A stretch of 64,000 nucleotides of DNA from a virus. Of this stretch, positions 7,966 through 16,072 are shown one piece after another. The translations under genes and the position numbers were made by a program. Where the stretch lies: positions 1 through 64,000 of the IMG/VR virus record IMGVR_UViG_3300001798_000006. The stretch is one strand, 5' to 3'. A model generated the notes under the pieces. It did no database searches. It worked only from the letters and a program-made list of their open reading frames with translations, and was not told the origin of the DNA. The number at the start of each line of letters is the position of its first letter. Position 1 is the first letter of the stretch.

Positions 7966-8211
7966 TCACATACCCGAAATGACGATTTTATCCATACAGC
8001 CAATATGATAATTAACTATTGCTCCACAAATCGTTAGGAGGTCAATACAACAAAGACAATGATGATCTTCTGGTCGATAATGCTGATCTTCTAGTGTATC
8101 TTCTAGGCCCAAATTGTCGTAATGATTAACAATTAATGCTCTTAATTGACCAATCGTAGCAATCTCTTGTGCTGGCTCATCATTAATTTTTATGCTGAAT
8201 CCTTGGCACAT
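7966..8211 (-). CDS. Hypothetical protein with CLCC motif
   Basis: An 81-residue protein, not recognised. It has HHCLCCID in the middle, a possible metal site. Its stop lies just upstream of the RNA ligase start and its start overlaps the 8211-8495 stop, so the three genes are translated together. Confidence 0.65.
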   Translation of the reverse strand: MCQGFSIKINDEPAQEIATIGQLRALIVNHYDNLGLEDTLEDQHYRPEDHHCLCCIDLLTICGAIVNYHIGCMDKIVISGM

Positions 8212-8495
8212 TATTCTACATCTTCTTCTGCGAAAAGTCTATGTCCATCTTCAACATTAAAAGAATCATCTATATTTAGGTCGGCAGTTAATTGAACAAG
8301 ATCGCGGTATTTTCTGAATAAAATAAGTCCAATGGCTATCGCACTTGCTACAGCTTCATCATCTGTACGAGCAACCTCTGCATATATTTTATCATCAATG
8401 CTTAAGCTTACAACCCATTGTCCAGAATCGTCGTCATACCAAGGAAAATATTTTCCAACTTCAAGTCTATCAAATCCTTTTATTTTCTTAGTCAT
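8211..8495 (-). CDS. Hypothetical protein
   Basis: A 94-residue acidic protein, not recognised (FPWYDDDSGQWVVSLSIDDK, then an alanine-rich helix). First gene after the 8521-8549 promoter. Its leader contains a small ACTGCC...GGCAGT hairpin followed by AAGAAAGAG. Confidence 0.65.
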   Translation of the reverse strand: MTKKIKGFDRLEVGKYFPWYDDDSGQWVVSLSIDDKIYAEVARTDDEAVASAIAIGLILFRKYRDLVQLTADLNIDDSFNVEDGHRLFAEEDVE

Positions 8496-8520
8496 GTTCT
8501 CTTTCTTACTGCCGATAGGC

Positions 8521-8549
8521 AGTATATCATGTCATGTCGGTGCTGTCAA
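8521..8549 (-). promoter_or_regulatory. Sigma70-like promoter with TGA-extended -10
   Basis: TTGACA (8549-8544), 17-bp spacer ending in TGA, TATACT (8526-8521). It overlaps the end of the VWA gene and drives 8211-8495 and probably the RNA ligase. Confidence 0.7.
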
Positions 8550-10388
8550 GGCGTCCGACCGTCTTAATAGGAGTGTGTAGCTCGTACCGTTTAACTTGTC
8601 CAAAGCCGATGTAATCGGCTTGTTACGATTAGGATTGCATTTATCATCCAAATTAAGATAAATTCGAAACGCCTTCTTGCCCGAACGATTAAATTCGTCC
8701 GCGTTAGCATCTGATAAATCTGATTCACCGTCGGTAAATATAATAAGTGTATCCACGTCTCTTGTTTTGACTTCTGCGTTGCAGTATTCGATTACTGAAT
8801 CAAAGCACGTTGAATAGCCGACTTGTAATTCACCACGCTTCATCGCATTTAACTCCTCGCGTGATAGTATCTTAATACTGCCAGCAAAAGTCATGACGCC
8901 GGGATCGCCCTTTGCGTTTCTGGCGAAAGTGATATCCATACAATTTTCAAAGGCATCTGTCATGTAAGCCATATAAGGCCAGAAATAATAAGTGCTTGGC
9001 GAAAGATCAAACATAACGATGACTCGACGTTTGCCTTCCGGGCCATTAAGATTCTGATAAAATGGAAACACCGGAGGATGGAAGCCGAGAGCCGCTAGTA
9101 AAATCCCATCTTCGCTTAGGTTATACGGATAAATCTGATTAACAATTTGTGCTCTAAATGCCTCCGTTACACGCCCAACAACATTATCCATGATCTTATT
9201 TGTGCGGATCTTTCGCACGTACTTATCTAGATCCTCGTCATGGATATCTTTTGGGTCTACAAGGTGTTTATCCCACCATTCCGTGCGACAATCAGAAAAC
9301 TGACGCCACGCAATACCACGGAATCTTTTAGGTACAAGTATTTTACGTAAGGCATTCTCCATACGATTACTCTGCTCTGGCGGAGTATGGTTAATCTCAT
9401 CACGAAGTTTAATCTCGTGACCGCCGCCAATATTAATTCCCTTGACACGCTGACCAAAAGGATTTAGTCCGCCTTCGAGTGGGCTCTTAATAGCCGCTAA
9501 ATCTTCCTTGGTAAGCTGACGCTTGAGCCGGAAATAGAGATCGTCCGGCGACAAGTCCTTGATTTTGAATGAAAGCATTCCCTCAATCTTACGACGCTTC
9601 GGCTTACCTTTCTTGCCGACGCCTACGTTTATAAACCCCTGTTCTTTTTCATAGATTTCTTTCCAAATAACTACATAGGCGGGATTCACACGCTCAAGAG
9701 TATTAAGTTCTTTTCGCGTGAGCGAAGCGTTACAAAGTGCAAGCACGGTTTTCTTAGACTCGGCAGGATAAACCCATTCGCAAAACTTAAGCCAAGACGT
9801 ACTCTGTTTACCTGATGGTGTTGCCGCCAGGATGCGATTAATGCAGATATCTAGCACAATATTTTTAAGGAATTGGTCCGACATGTTCTCGCGGCCACGA
9901 TAAAACGCCTTATGCATACACTCATGTTGAAGCAAGAATGACGCCCATTGCCGCTTGAACATAAGCATGTAAGGATTAATCAGGATAAACTCTTTGCCAT
10001 CGTGAGTAACGCCCCAACACGCCGTATCAATTTCCTTGGAAACATTAGTAGAGTTAAGTGCATCGGTATAAGCTATGCCTAACCGACCGTAAATGGCAGT
10101 AATTTTAGCTTGCATCTTAGCCCGATATTTAGAAAGCTTCGGATTAAAACGCGGCTCATTGTCAACCAGCTTACGCATTTCATCATAATCTAGCGGCTTA
10201 ATCTTTGAGTGCGGATCGAATAGCTTCGCAATCTTGACTGCCGGGAACGGGTCTCCTGGTAGTAAAACTTGCCAGGTTATCCAACGGCCCTTTGGGTTGG
10301 GCACGCCCCACTTGTCGCACTTGACGGCAGCGGTGCCATCATATGATACAGGGAAGGGAGAATTTATATTTTGTCTAAGATCGCTCAT
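8532..10388 (-). CDS. Metallopeptidase-VWA protein (DUF2201-like), cassette A
   Basis: A 618-residue protein. The N-terminal half holds a zincin motif, HECMH at residues 155-159. The C-terminal part is VWA-like, with a DLSPS metal-site motif after RVIVMF and a later IIFTDGESD strand. This order matches putative metallopeptidase/VWA proteins (DUF2201) that pair with MoxR ATPases. Its gene overlaps that of the ATPase (10385) as ATGA. A shorter relative is at 25121, giving two cassettes in one phage. The family's role is chaperone-like remodelling; the target here is unknown. Confidence 0.82.
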   Translation of the reverse strand: MSDLRQNINSPFPVSYDGTAAVKCDKWGVPNPKGRWITWQVLLPGDPFPAVKIAKLFDPHSKIKPLDYDEMRKLVDNEPRFNPKLSKYRAKMQAKITAIYGRLGIAYTDALNSTNVSKEIDTACWGVTHDGKEFILINPYMLMFKRQWASFLLQHECMHKAFYRGRENMSDQFLKNIVLDICINRILAATPSGKQSTSWLKFCEWVYPAESKKTVLALCNASLTRKELNTLERVNPAYVVIWKEIYEKEQGFINVGVGKKGKPKRRKIEGMLSFKIKDLSPDDLYFRLKRQLTKEDLAAIKSPLEGGLNPFGQRVKGINIGGGHEIKLRDEINHTPPEQSNRMENALRKILVPKRFRGIAWRQFSDCRTEWWDKHLVDPKDIHDEDLDKYVRKIRTNKIMDNVVGRVTEAFRAQIVNQIYPYNLSEDGILLAALGFHPPVFPFYQNLNGPEGKRRVIVMFDLSPSTYYFWPYMAYMTDAFENCMDITFARNAKGDPGVMTFAGSIKILSREELNAMKRGELQVGYSTCFDSVIEYCNAEVKTRDVDTLIIFTDGESDLSDANADEFNRSGKKAFRIYLNLDDKCNPNRNKPITSALDKLNGTSYTLLLRRSDALTAPT

Positions 10389-11725
10389 TTTAGGATTTCT
10401 GCTACCTCGCTAGGTGATAGCGTTTCAACATTACCATACTTGTTATAAAGAGTGAATTCTTCGTTACCAGGACCAGCAGCTTTGCCGGTGAGAAGTTTGC
10501 GTGCGATTTCGCTCACCAGGAAGCCCTCGATCTCTCGACCTATGTGCTTTGTCTTATCGTCCTTCATCATAATGTGCCAGAACGGGCCAATTTGCTGGAT
10601 ATCGTCGCCCCGGATCTGGTTTAAAGTTTCGCCCGTCATATAGGTTAAGTCTCCAGCACCAAGGACTTTTACAGCTTCGCCAATATACTCTCGCCAGAAA
10701 CTAACCTTCTGGCTAGGAGTAATACTTGCGGCAAAGAGCCACTTGAGATTGCCCTCGGGCGTGTCCAGTTTCGTACAAAGCATTCCCTGTAGTTGCTTCC
10801 AGGCCATATTGCAAATATTAGTAAACTCTACGCCAGCGGCAGCGTGACGAGTTTCGATAACGTACTTAATAGCTTTAGCTCCTGCTTCTTGCAGGGAATT
10901 CTCATAACCATGTAGATCATAATAAGCATTAAGCCCAAAGATAGCATGGATTAGCTGATTAGCGAACTCTCGCGGAGAGACATATGATTCAGGATTCTCA
11001 GCAAGTTCCTTATTATAGGAAATCTTCTCTTTAATCCATTGAGTGAAAACGCCAATGAATGTAGATGTCTGCTCAACTAACTTTTCATTCTTGAAATATT
11101 CTGCAATCTTATCACGCATTAATTGGATAAGGTCACGAATCTCATGAGCCGTCTTTGCCATATCTCTACGATCACCAATATTAAGTGCAATCATTGCTCG
11201 GACATCTTCGGACTGAATATCATCAAACTTAGGAGTAGGCAGCCAGAACAAGAAGCGACTCGCAAGAGCCGCATCAATATCGAAATTGCCTTTATAAGTA
11301 ACGTCGTTGCCAGTGGCAATTAAAGTTTCATAGCCAATTGGGATACCCTGAAAAGATTTTTCCTCGCAAATCTCAAGCCAATAATTCTGACGCTCTTTGT
11401 CTGCTCGCGGAAGTTCGTCCGCAAGGATGATTTTGGCTCCCCAAAGACATTTATCTGTCTTGGCGAAAGCCATTGTGCCAGACTTTTTAGTGGCTTCGAT
11501 ATCAGGCAAGCCTCCAAGTGTGATAATATTTGCTTTATCGGCAGAGAAATAACGGAAGCCATTACCTGTTTCGTCGATTGCTTTGGCAAGAAGCTTACCC
11601 AGGCTCGACTTACCAATACCGTGAGCCCCGCTCATGAAAACATTACGGCGTAATGCAATAGCCGCAAAAATACATGGCTCGATTTCGTCATACCCGTGGA
11701 CAAAATTACGAAGGTGAAACTTCAT
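10385..11725 (-). CDS. MoxR-family AAA+ ATPase, cassette A
   Basis: A 446-residue AAA+ protein with Walker A GAHGIGKSS at residues 33-41 and Walker B-type IILADELPRADKE near 115; an ATGNDVTY sensor follows, and FDIDAALASRF fits the arginine-finger segment. MoxR ATPases work as partners of VWA proteins to remodel or insert cofactors into complexes. It is directly upstream of, and overlaps, the metallopeptidase-VWA gene, with the 11706 gene overlapping its own start. Confidence 0.88.
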   Translation of the reverse strand: MKFHLRNFVHGYDEIEPCIFAAIALRRNVFMSGAHGIGKSSLGKLLAKAIDETGNGFRYFSADKANIITLGGLPDIEATKKSGTMAFAKTDKCLWGAKIILADELPRADKERQNYWLEICEEKSFQGIPIGYETLIATGNDVTYKGNFDIDAALASRFLFWLPTPKFDDIQSEDVRAMIALNIGDRRDMAKTAHEIRDLIQLMRDKIAEYFKNEKLVEQTSTFIGVFTQWIKEKISYNKELAENPESYVSPREFANQLIHAIFGLNAYYDLHGYENSLQEAGAKAIKYVIETRHAAAGVEFTNICNMAWKQLQGMLCTKLDTPEGNLKWLFAASITPSQKVSFWREYIGEAVKVLGAGDLTYMTGETLNQIRGDDIQQIGPFWHIMMKDDKTKHIGREIEGFLVSEIARKLLTGKAAGPGNEEFTLYNKYGNVETLSPSEVAEILK

Positions 11726-12308
11726 TTGTTTCCTGCTCCATTAGTTTAAAGTTTGTGATTTCTGTAAGTGAGATATCAATTGGAGTTTCAGAAGTGCCAC
11801 TCTGGAATAGTGCTTCGATTAATCCGCCGCCGACTGGCTCTGACATAACTTCGAATGTCATAAGTTTATCATCTTTAGCATTAGCGTGCAGAAGCTTGCC
11901 ATAAAGAGCGATTGCTTTCAGCAATAGTTTATATTTAATAGCTTCAAAAACTGATCCGGTAAGATCGGTCTCGAATAGCTCGTTATCATAAGTCGGGCTA
12001 AAACTATCGGCTATGCTGACCGTTAAATCATCGAAGTGTCCAACGCACGCGGGGAGTTCCCGGCCAGAAGTATCAACTAAGAATCGACGACCAATCAGTT
12101 TAGCCGCAATATCGGCGTTACCGACAGCCTGGCATCCTTTAACAATGGTGGTGGCCTTCTCGTTAGTTTTTGTTACTCCGAATTCTCGGGCAATGTCATT
12201 AAGATTGCTAATATTGAATCGAAACGTTGCCGAGTGCTTCATAGTTTTCCCGAGTTTCTCGTTATAACGAGTGCGTACTTGTGGCTTTAGAATATTCGGT
12301 TCGCTCAT
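11706..12308 (-). CDS. Unknown third component of MoxR-VWA cassette A
   Basis: A 200-residue protein, not recognised: a basic N terminus, then alternating helices and strands (FRFNISNLNDIAREFGV, RRFLVDTSGRELPACVGHFDD). It overlaps the MoxR gene by 20 bp and the 12305 gene by 4 bp, so it is likely a partner or substrate of the cassette. No related gene sits beside cassette B. Confidence 0.7.
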   Translation of the reverse strand: MSEPNILKPQVRTRYNEKLGKTMKHSATFRFNISNLNDIAREFGVTKTNEKATTIVKGCQAVGNADIAAKLIGRRFLVDTSGRELPACVGHFDDLTVSIADSFSPTYDNELFETDLTGSVFEAIKYKLLLKAIALYGKLLHANAKDDKLMTFEVMSEPVGGGLIEALFQSGTSETPIDISLTEITNFKLMEQETNEVSPS

Positions 12309-12664
12309 ATTAGCTCGACTTTCTCACCTTTCAAGAGTTTTGTCCGTAGTTGTTCCCTGTACTCACAGAGTTGTTTTAAGATATCTAGGATAGTATCTTC
12401 TGAATCTTCGTTATATTGCTTCGCAATAAGTGCCTTTTGCATTGCTCCAATTTCTTTATTAAGATTCACGATTAGATTTTCAGGGTCTATCTCACGAACC
12501 TTAAAAGCGTATTCCTCTATAGGGAGGGCATACAAATTTGTAAAAGGGCCTCTAATTTCGGGCTTAAGGTTCTTCCAGTTGCTTAAGACCGCAGATAGCT
12601 TATCATGTTTCTCGGGCTTTGTCAAGGCGTCATTTAATAGGTGCTGTATCCGATTAATATGCAT
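12305..12664 (-). CDS. Helical hypothetical protein
   Basis: A 119-residue mainly helical protein, not recognised, with NLKPEIRGPFTNLYALP in the middle. ATGA-type overlaps on both sides place it in the cassette A operon. A promoter-like sequence lies inside its 5' end. Confidence 0.65.
   Translation of the reverse strand: MHINRIQHLLNDALTKPEKHDKLSAVLSNWKNLKPEIRGPFTNLYALPIEEYAFKVREIDPENLIVNLNKEIGAMQKALIAKQYNEDSEDTILDILKQLCEYREQLRTKLLKGEKVELI
12597..12625 (-). promoter_or_regulatory. Internal promoter-like site
   Basis: TTGACA (12625-12620), 17-bp spacer ending TGA, TAAGCT (12602-12597), inside the 12305 gene. The match to the family is exact, so it could give extra expression of the MoxR-VWA genes. 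Confidence 0.45.
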
Positions 12665-12849
12665 TACTCGCTTCGCTCGTTTCTGTTAATATCTCGCTGT
12701 TTCACAGCTTCGCTATTATAACATATTGGGCAATAGATGTTGGCCACTTCGTGGCCATCAATAACTTCGGCGACGAACTTTGCGTCATCCTTATGGATGA
12801 TCGCAAGGCAAGTTACATTACTACAGCGTACTTTAGTTTGGCGGCTCAT
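12664..12849 (-). CDS. Small zinc-ribbon protein
   Basis: A 61-residue protein with CSNVTC (residues 9-14) and CPIC (near 41), a typical four-cysteine ribbon. No further identity. It overlaps both neighbours by a few bases. An in-gene TGGCCAC-TTC-GTGGCCA hairpin lies at 12741-12757. Confidence 0.6.
   Translation of the reverse strand: MSRQTKVRCSNVTCLAIIHKDDAKFVAEVIDGHEVANIYCPICYNSEAVKQRDINRNERSE
12741..12757. repeat. In-gene perfect hairpin, TTC loop
   Basis: TGGCCAC, TTC, GTGGCCA: a 7-bp stem with a 3-nt loop within the zinc-ribbon gene. Confidence 0.6.
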
Positions 12850-13043
12850 GATTGAGAGAAGTTCACTTTTTCTAATTTACCATCTTTATTTTTAATTAGG
12901 ATTTCATTACCTTTGTCTAGTTCTTTATAGATAAAGATTGTCAAAGAACATGCCTTTTTAATAAAGGCGACTGGATCAAGCCCTCGTGGGCTGGCGACCG
13001 GCTCTATAATTTTAACAAACGCTTTATCAATATGAATATCCAT
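12846..13043 (-). CDS. Small hypothetical protein
   Basis: A 65-residue protein, not recognised (FIKKACSLTIFIYKELDKGNEILIK). First protein gene downstream of tRNA-Arg, with AAAGG before ATG 13043. Confidence 0.6.
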   Translation of the reverse strand: MDIHIDKAFVKIIEPVASPRGLDPVAFIKKACSLTIFIYKELDKGNEILIKNKDGKLEKVNFSQS

Positions 13044-13065
13044 AAGAACCTTTCAATATATAAGA

Positions 13066-13140
13066 TGGTACGGGCACCCCGAATCGGACGGGAATCTCGG
13101 AGTTAGAAGCTCCGCGTGCTATCCATTATACCATGCCCGC
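13066..13140 (-). tRNA. tRNA-Arg(UCU)
   Basis: The acceptor GCGGGCA pairs with TGCCCGT, with encoded ACCA. The anticodon stem CGGAG/CTCCG surrounds loop CTTCTAA, giving anticodon TCT. The T-arm is TCCCG/CGGGG around TCCGATT. It starts about 20 bp after the -10 of the 13158 promoter. It decodes AGA/AGG, useful for an AT-rich phage. Confidence 0.93.
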
Positions 13141-13157
13141 ACGTTGATTACGCTAGT

Positions 13158-13185
13158 ATGATATCACGTCCAGCGGCAGTGTCAA
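13158..13185 (-). promoter_or_regulatory. Promoter of tRNA-Arg
   Basis: TTGACA (13185-13180), 16-bp spacer ending GTGA, TATCAT (13163-13158). It reads into the tRNA and the operon beyond. Confidence 0.75.
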
Positions 13186-13427
13186 GCGTAAAAATCTTCT
13201 ATCGAGATAGTTTGCTCGTTGCCCTTGCGGGCAAACCAAAGCCCGCCATCACCTATGACACGCTTAATTCCGCGTTTTCGTTTACGGCCTGTAAATGGCG
13301 TATATTTCATAGTCTGACATCCGGTGCCATTACAATTATGACAAACTACCGCCGTTCCTTCCGGTTCTGCAAATCCTTTATAAAGTCCTGTAGCCCCACA
13401 AGCTGAGCACTCTGCTTTAATTTCCAT
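13182..13427 (-). CDS. DnaJ-type zinc-finger small protein
   Basis: An 81-residue protein with CSACGATG (residues 8-15) and CHNCNGTGC (near 29), the two half-sites of a DnaJ-like CxxCxGxG zinc finger, then a basic segment GRKRKRGIKR. No J-domain. It may bind RNA or act as a redox/chaperone adaptor; the role is unknown. Confidence 0.7.
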   Translation of the reverse strand: MEIKAECSACGATGLYKGFAEPEGTAVVCHNCNGTGCQTMKYTPFTGRKRKRGIKRVIGDGGLWFARKGNEQTISIEDFYA

Positions 13428-13755
13428 ATAATCCTCGCGGACGATTAGGCTTCTTGATTTCAGGGAATACTTTGCTGGTTTTGTTAGTATCTAAAAACGC
13501 TTGCCATTGTTCTAGAGCCTCAATATTTTCAGCCTTACTGATTAAACATAGTGGAATTCCGATTCCTTTCTCATCTCGTAACTTTGTCCAAATACATAAG
13601 AGACCCTCAAGGTGCCGGGGAGTATCAGGTAAACCTATTGCAACAATATACTTGGCATCTATTGTAATGTGTTCTCCATCTATCATAAATTTACATAATT
13701 TTACGATCCAGGTATCATTCATGTTATTAAGAGCTAGTTTAAATTTAATTAGCAT
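13417..13755 (-). CDS. Hypothetical protein
   Basis: Start set at ATG 13755, which overlaps the upstream stop as TAATG after GAGGAG; the longer frame to 13782 is rejected. About 112 residues, not recognised, with IVAIGLPDTPRHLEGLLCIW in the centre. It overlaps the zinc-finger gene by 11 bp. Confidence 0.65.
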   Translation of the reverse strand: MLIKFKLALNNMNDTWIVKLCKFMIDGEHITIDAKYIVAIGLPDTPRHLEGLLCIWTKLRDEKGIGIPLCLISKAENIEALEQWQAFLDTNKTSKVFPEIKKPNRPRGLYGN

Positions 13756-14123
13756 TACTCCTCCTCTATCGAGTCGTCGCATTCTTCATTTTCGTCGGGA
13801 TACCCGACGAAATCTATTAGGGCCTGTTGGATATATCCGTCCGATCCCTTTTTAATATAAACATCATAACAGCCATCACCAGATCCGCTTTGAATACAAA
13901 GTCCCAAACCAGAATGTCCCTTATCGTAGTTAAATTCAGCAGTTTGATAATCTCCAGATACTTCATGTTTATCGCCTAGAATATCACAAAAATCGCTCCA
14001 ATCTTTTCCAATGTCTTTTGGGGGCTGATCTTTATGCAGAATGTAGCACGGATCTCCAATCCAGCAAAGCCCGGCGTCTACTCCGAAAGAGCCTATTTTA
14101 ATGAATCCCTTTGGGATGTTCAA
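13755..14123 (-). CDS. Phage protein with IGDPCYI motif
   Basis: A 122-residue protein. VDAGLCWIGDPCYIL near the start, then a central GLGLCIQSGSGDGCYDVYI strand pair and an acidic tail, is a pattern seen in phage and bacterial proteins of unknown function. An in-gene 9-bp hairpin lies at 13791-13811. Confidence 0.7.
   Translation of the reverse strand: MNIPKGFIKIGSFGVDAGLCWIGDPCYILHKDQPPKDIGKDWSDFCDILGDKHEVSGDYQTAEFNYDKGHSGLGLCIQSGSGDGCYDVYIKKGSDGYIQQALIDFVGYPDENEECDDSIEEE
13791..13811. repeat. In-gene perfect hairpin, ATA loop
   Basis: TTCGTCGGG, ATA, CCCGACGAA: a 9-bp stem with a 3-nt loop, coding near the C terminus of the 13755 gene. Confidence 0.6.
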
Positions 14124-14467
14124 GATTGCTCCTTCGGATTCAATTGATAGCCAAGCTGTTCTGCCTGTCTCTTTAGTCGTTCTAGCTCACGCTCTTTGCA
14201 CAATGCTTCTCCTTTAATTCTATGAGACTCTTCGTCTGGCGTTTCTTCTCTATAAGAGCGGAATTGTATTTCATAGCAAACTGGATCTAGCTCATCCTCT
14301 GATGAGACAAATGTTGCTATAGAATCTGAATCAAGCTTAGCTTTAATTTCTGTTAATCCATGAATCATTTCATCTATAGTGGCAATAGCTAATGGATTGT
14401 CTGGATATGCGTTATCAAATTTGCTTAGACGGAATCTGATGTTTCTATTTCTGTCTAGTATTCTCAT
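14120..14467 (-). CDS. Hypothetical protein with charged C-terminal helix
   Basis: A 115-residue protein. MRILDRNRNIRFRLSKF, a central helix, an IQFRSYREETPDEE segment and a long charged helix recall the protein at 53148 (MKIIDRSRLSLSFSL, then FYPTREQTPEE), so the two look like paralogues. Function unknown. Confidence 0.65.
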   Translation of the reverse strand: MRILDRNRNIRFRLSKFDNAYPDNPLAIATIDEMIHGLTEIKAKLDSDSIATFVSSEDELDPVCYEIQFRSYREETPDEESHRIKGEALCKERELERLKRQAEQLGYQLNPKEQS

Positions 14468-14483
14468 TTCCCATAACCTCCGA

Positions 14484-14654
14484 TTATTCGATACCTAAAT
14501 AAGATTCGATATCATTTAAGGCTTTAGCAGCCTTAGCCACTAATTCGGCTAGCCTCGGATCGTTAATGTCCCTTGGATTTAATAGGTTAAGTACGACATA
14601 ACCGATTTCGTCATTCTCGATTTCGTCTTTTACTTCTTCGTTAGTTAGACCCAT
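14484..14654 (-). CDS. Small acidic helical protein
   Basis: Start at ATG 14654 (MGLTNEEVKDEI), with GGAG upstream and overlapping the 14641 stop; 56 residues, acidic and helical. Not recognised. Confidence 0.55.
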   Translation of the reverse strand: MGLTNEEVKDEIENDEIGYVVLNLLNPRDINDPRLAELVAKAAKALNDIESYLGIE

Positions 14655-14883
14655 TATTATCTTCTCCAACTTTATAACTCAGTTTGATATCGTCTGCGTC
14701 TGCCAAAAGATCCTTAATATAATCAGCCTCTTCGTCGTGTGCAATTAAAATCATTAACTTGGTTCCGTCGTTGCATTTAAATGTTAAGTGAGCCGAAGGA
14801 ACGCCTGTTATTGTCATAGAATTTAAAAGGGCAATAGCCGCATCACCTATCGCTTTTTTTTGTTGCTCATTTTCAATTAGCAT
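14641..14883 (-). CDS. Hypothetical protein
   Basis: An 80-residue alpha-beta protein, not recognised. Its start is preceded by a Shine-Dalgarno hairpin (14887-14903) in which GGA is the loop. It overlaps the next gene. Confidence 0.6.
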   Translation of the reverse strand: MLIENEQQKKAIGDAAIALLNSMTITGVPSAHLTFKCNDGTKLMILIAHDEEADYIKDLLADADDIKLSYKVGEDNNGSN

Positions 14884-14886
14884 TTT

Positions 14887-14903
14887 TTAGCCCTCCGGGC
14901 TAA
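14887..14903 (-). promoter_or_regulatory. Ribosome site in hairpin loop
   Basis: On the minus strand TTAGCCC, GGA, GGGCTAA then AAA and ATG 14883. The 7-bp perfect stem holds the GGAGG core in loop and 3' arm. Confidence 0.65.
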
Positions 14904-15484
14904 TCCCACAGTGAAAAAATATGTCTACAAAATAACTCGTAGCCGCGTTCGGCTCTCTTATGTTCGGGAGTACCACTAATCCATTTACTCTTTTCAGGAT
15001 ACCAGAATCCGATAGAATATCCACCAAATGCGGGGCCATCCCAATGACCATCAACATAACTTTGAATGGCGAATATCATATCGTCAAGAATACCCTCCCA
15101 TTTCTGAACAGCACGCTGTTCATCAAATTTACAAATGGTGCATTTACCCGTGGCTTCAAGAGTACACTCGCCTTTGCGTTCCCATCTATGAGCATAGTTA
15201 TCTTCATTCTCACACCAGCCGGGATATTTCTCTCGATTCAAGGCTTTAAATGCCTTTAATCGAGGTAAAACCCAGGCAAACATGGCATGATCCACGCCCC
15301 ACATGTCTTTGCTTTTGTAGCCCTTAAAGAGCAGCAAATAAAAATAATCCCAAAAGAATCGCTGGATATCCCAACGCCGAAATCGAAGCCACTTACGCGG
15401 TCCCCAATTACAAAAATCACGAGTCCATTGGGGGACTTCTTGTTGATAATGAGCGGCCCAAAGCCAGCGAAGCTTAAATTTCAT
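14900..15484 (-). CDS. Conserved phage protein with CTIC knuckle
   Basis: A 194-residue Trp/Tyr-rich protein. The pattern WGVDHAMFAWVLPRLKAFK, YPGWC, then WEGILDDMIFAIQSYVDG matches, from memory, conserved proteins of unknown function in large tailed phages. Cysteines at CTLEATGKCTIC could bind metal. It follows the tRNA-Glu/Gly cluster. Confidence 0.7.
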   Translation of the reverse strand: MKFKLRWLWAAHYQQEVPQWTRDFCNWGPRKWLRFRRWDIQRFFWDYFYLLLFKGYKSKDMWGVDHAMFAWVLPRLKAFKALNREKYPGWCENEDNYAHRWERKGECTLEATGKCTICKFDEQRAVQKWEGILDDMIFAIQSYVDGHWDGPAFGGYSIGFWYPEKSKWISGTPEHKRAERGYELFCRHIFSLWD

Positions 15485-15581
15485 AGTCGCTTTGCTCCTA
15501 TATGTATACAGGCTTTAATTGCCCATTTAAATGACGAGAGCCTTGATTGGCCATTGTTGCGAAGGTTACGATAGTAAAAAA

Positions 15582-15657
15582 TGGAACGGGTTAGGAGATT
15601 CGAACTCCTACGGTCTGGTTGGAAGCCAGAAATGCTACCATTAAACATTAAACCCGC
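15582..15657 (-). tRNA. tRNA-Gly(UCC)
   Basis: Acceptor GCGGGTT/AACCCGT with TCCA end; anticodon stem TCTGG/CCAGA, loop CTTCCAA, anticodon TCC; T-arm AGGAG/CTCCT around TTCGAAT. 76 nt. Confidence 0.95.
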
Positions 15658-15690
15658 TCATGTTCTAATTCCTATATTCAGTTTGCAAAA

Positions 15691-15766
15691 TGGTAGCCCA
15701 TCGGGAATTCAAATCCCGGTCGCCGCCTTGAAAGGGCGGAATCCTAGATCACTAGACGAATGGGCC
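15691..15766 (-). tRNA. tRNA-Glu(UUC)
   Basis: Acceptor GGCCCAT/ATGGGCT (G-U first pair) with ACCA; anticodon stem CCGCC/GGCGG, loop CTTTCAA, anticodon TTC; T-arm CGGGA/TCCCG around TTTGAAT. It lies between the structured RNA at 15777 and tRNA-Gly in one transcript. Confidence 0.95.
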
Positions 15767-15776
15767 ATTTAAAATT

Positions 15777-15975
15777 GTGAAGTGACTGTATCGGTCTAAT
15801 CTGGCGTTGCGGGATTCGAACCCACATTTCCAACCTCATGGGCGGCGTTCTTCCGTTAAACTAAATCCAGATGTCACCGACATATCTTGGTAGCTTTACT
15901 TTTAATGCCCACGAACCCCAAGCGGCTCTCGGCAAGATACTATTGGCCGCTGTCCGGCCACGCCAGTCACTTCAC
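15777..15975 (-). ncRNA. Structured 199-nt RNA containing a tRNA-like half
   Basis: The ends form a 12-bp perfect stem, GTGAAGTGACTG with CAGTCACTTCAC. Inside are GGCC/GGCC, TATCTTG/CAAGATA and ATGTC/GACAT helices, and an ATCTGG/CCAGAT helix around a tRNA-like D and T arm (GTGGG, TTCGAAT, CCCGC). The expected anticodon arm does not pair (GCCGC, CCATGAG, GTTGG) and no CCA is encoded. It begins at the promoter at 15980 and precedes tRNA-Glu and tRNA-Gly. It may be a decayed tRNA plus leader or a novel RNA. Confidence 0.5.
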
Positions 15976-15979
15976 CTAT

Positions 15980-16008
15980 ACTTTACCACAGCCTAGCGGT
16001 CGTGTCAA
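15980..16008 (-). promoter_or_regulatory. Promoter of tRNA cluster
   Basis: TTGACA (16008-16003), 17-bp spacer, TAAAGT (15985-15980) with TGG before it. The predicted RNA start coincides with the 5' arm of the 199-nt structured RNA. Confidence 0.75.
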
Positions 16009-16011
16009 GCT

Positions 16012-16047
16012 AAAAATTAAAGCGGCCGGGTGGCCACCCTGACCGCT
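16012..16047 (-). terminator. Rho-independent terminator
   Basis: On the minus strand AGCGG and CCGCT close a GC-rich stem-loop containing GGGTGGCCACCC, followed by TTTAATTTTT. It ends the 16073 operon just before the tRNA promoter. Confidence 0.85.
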
Positions 16048-16072
16048 TAACCAACATGAACGGCTATGCCGC

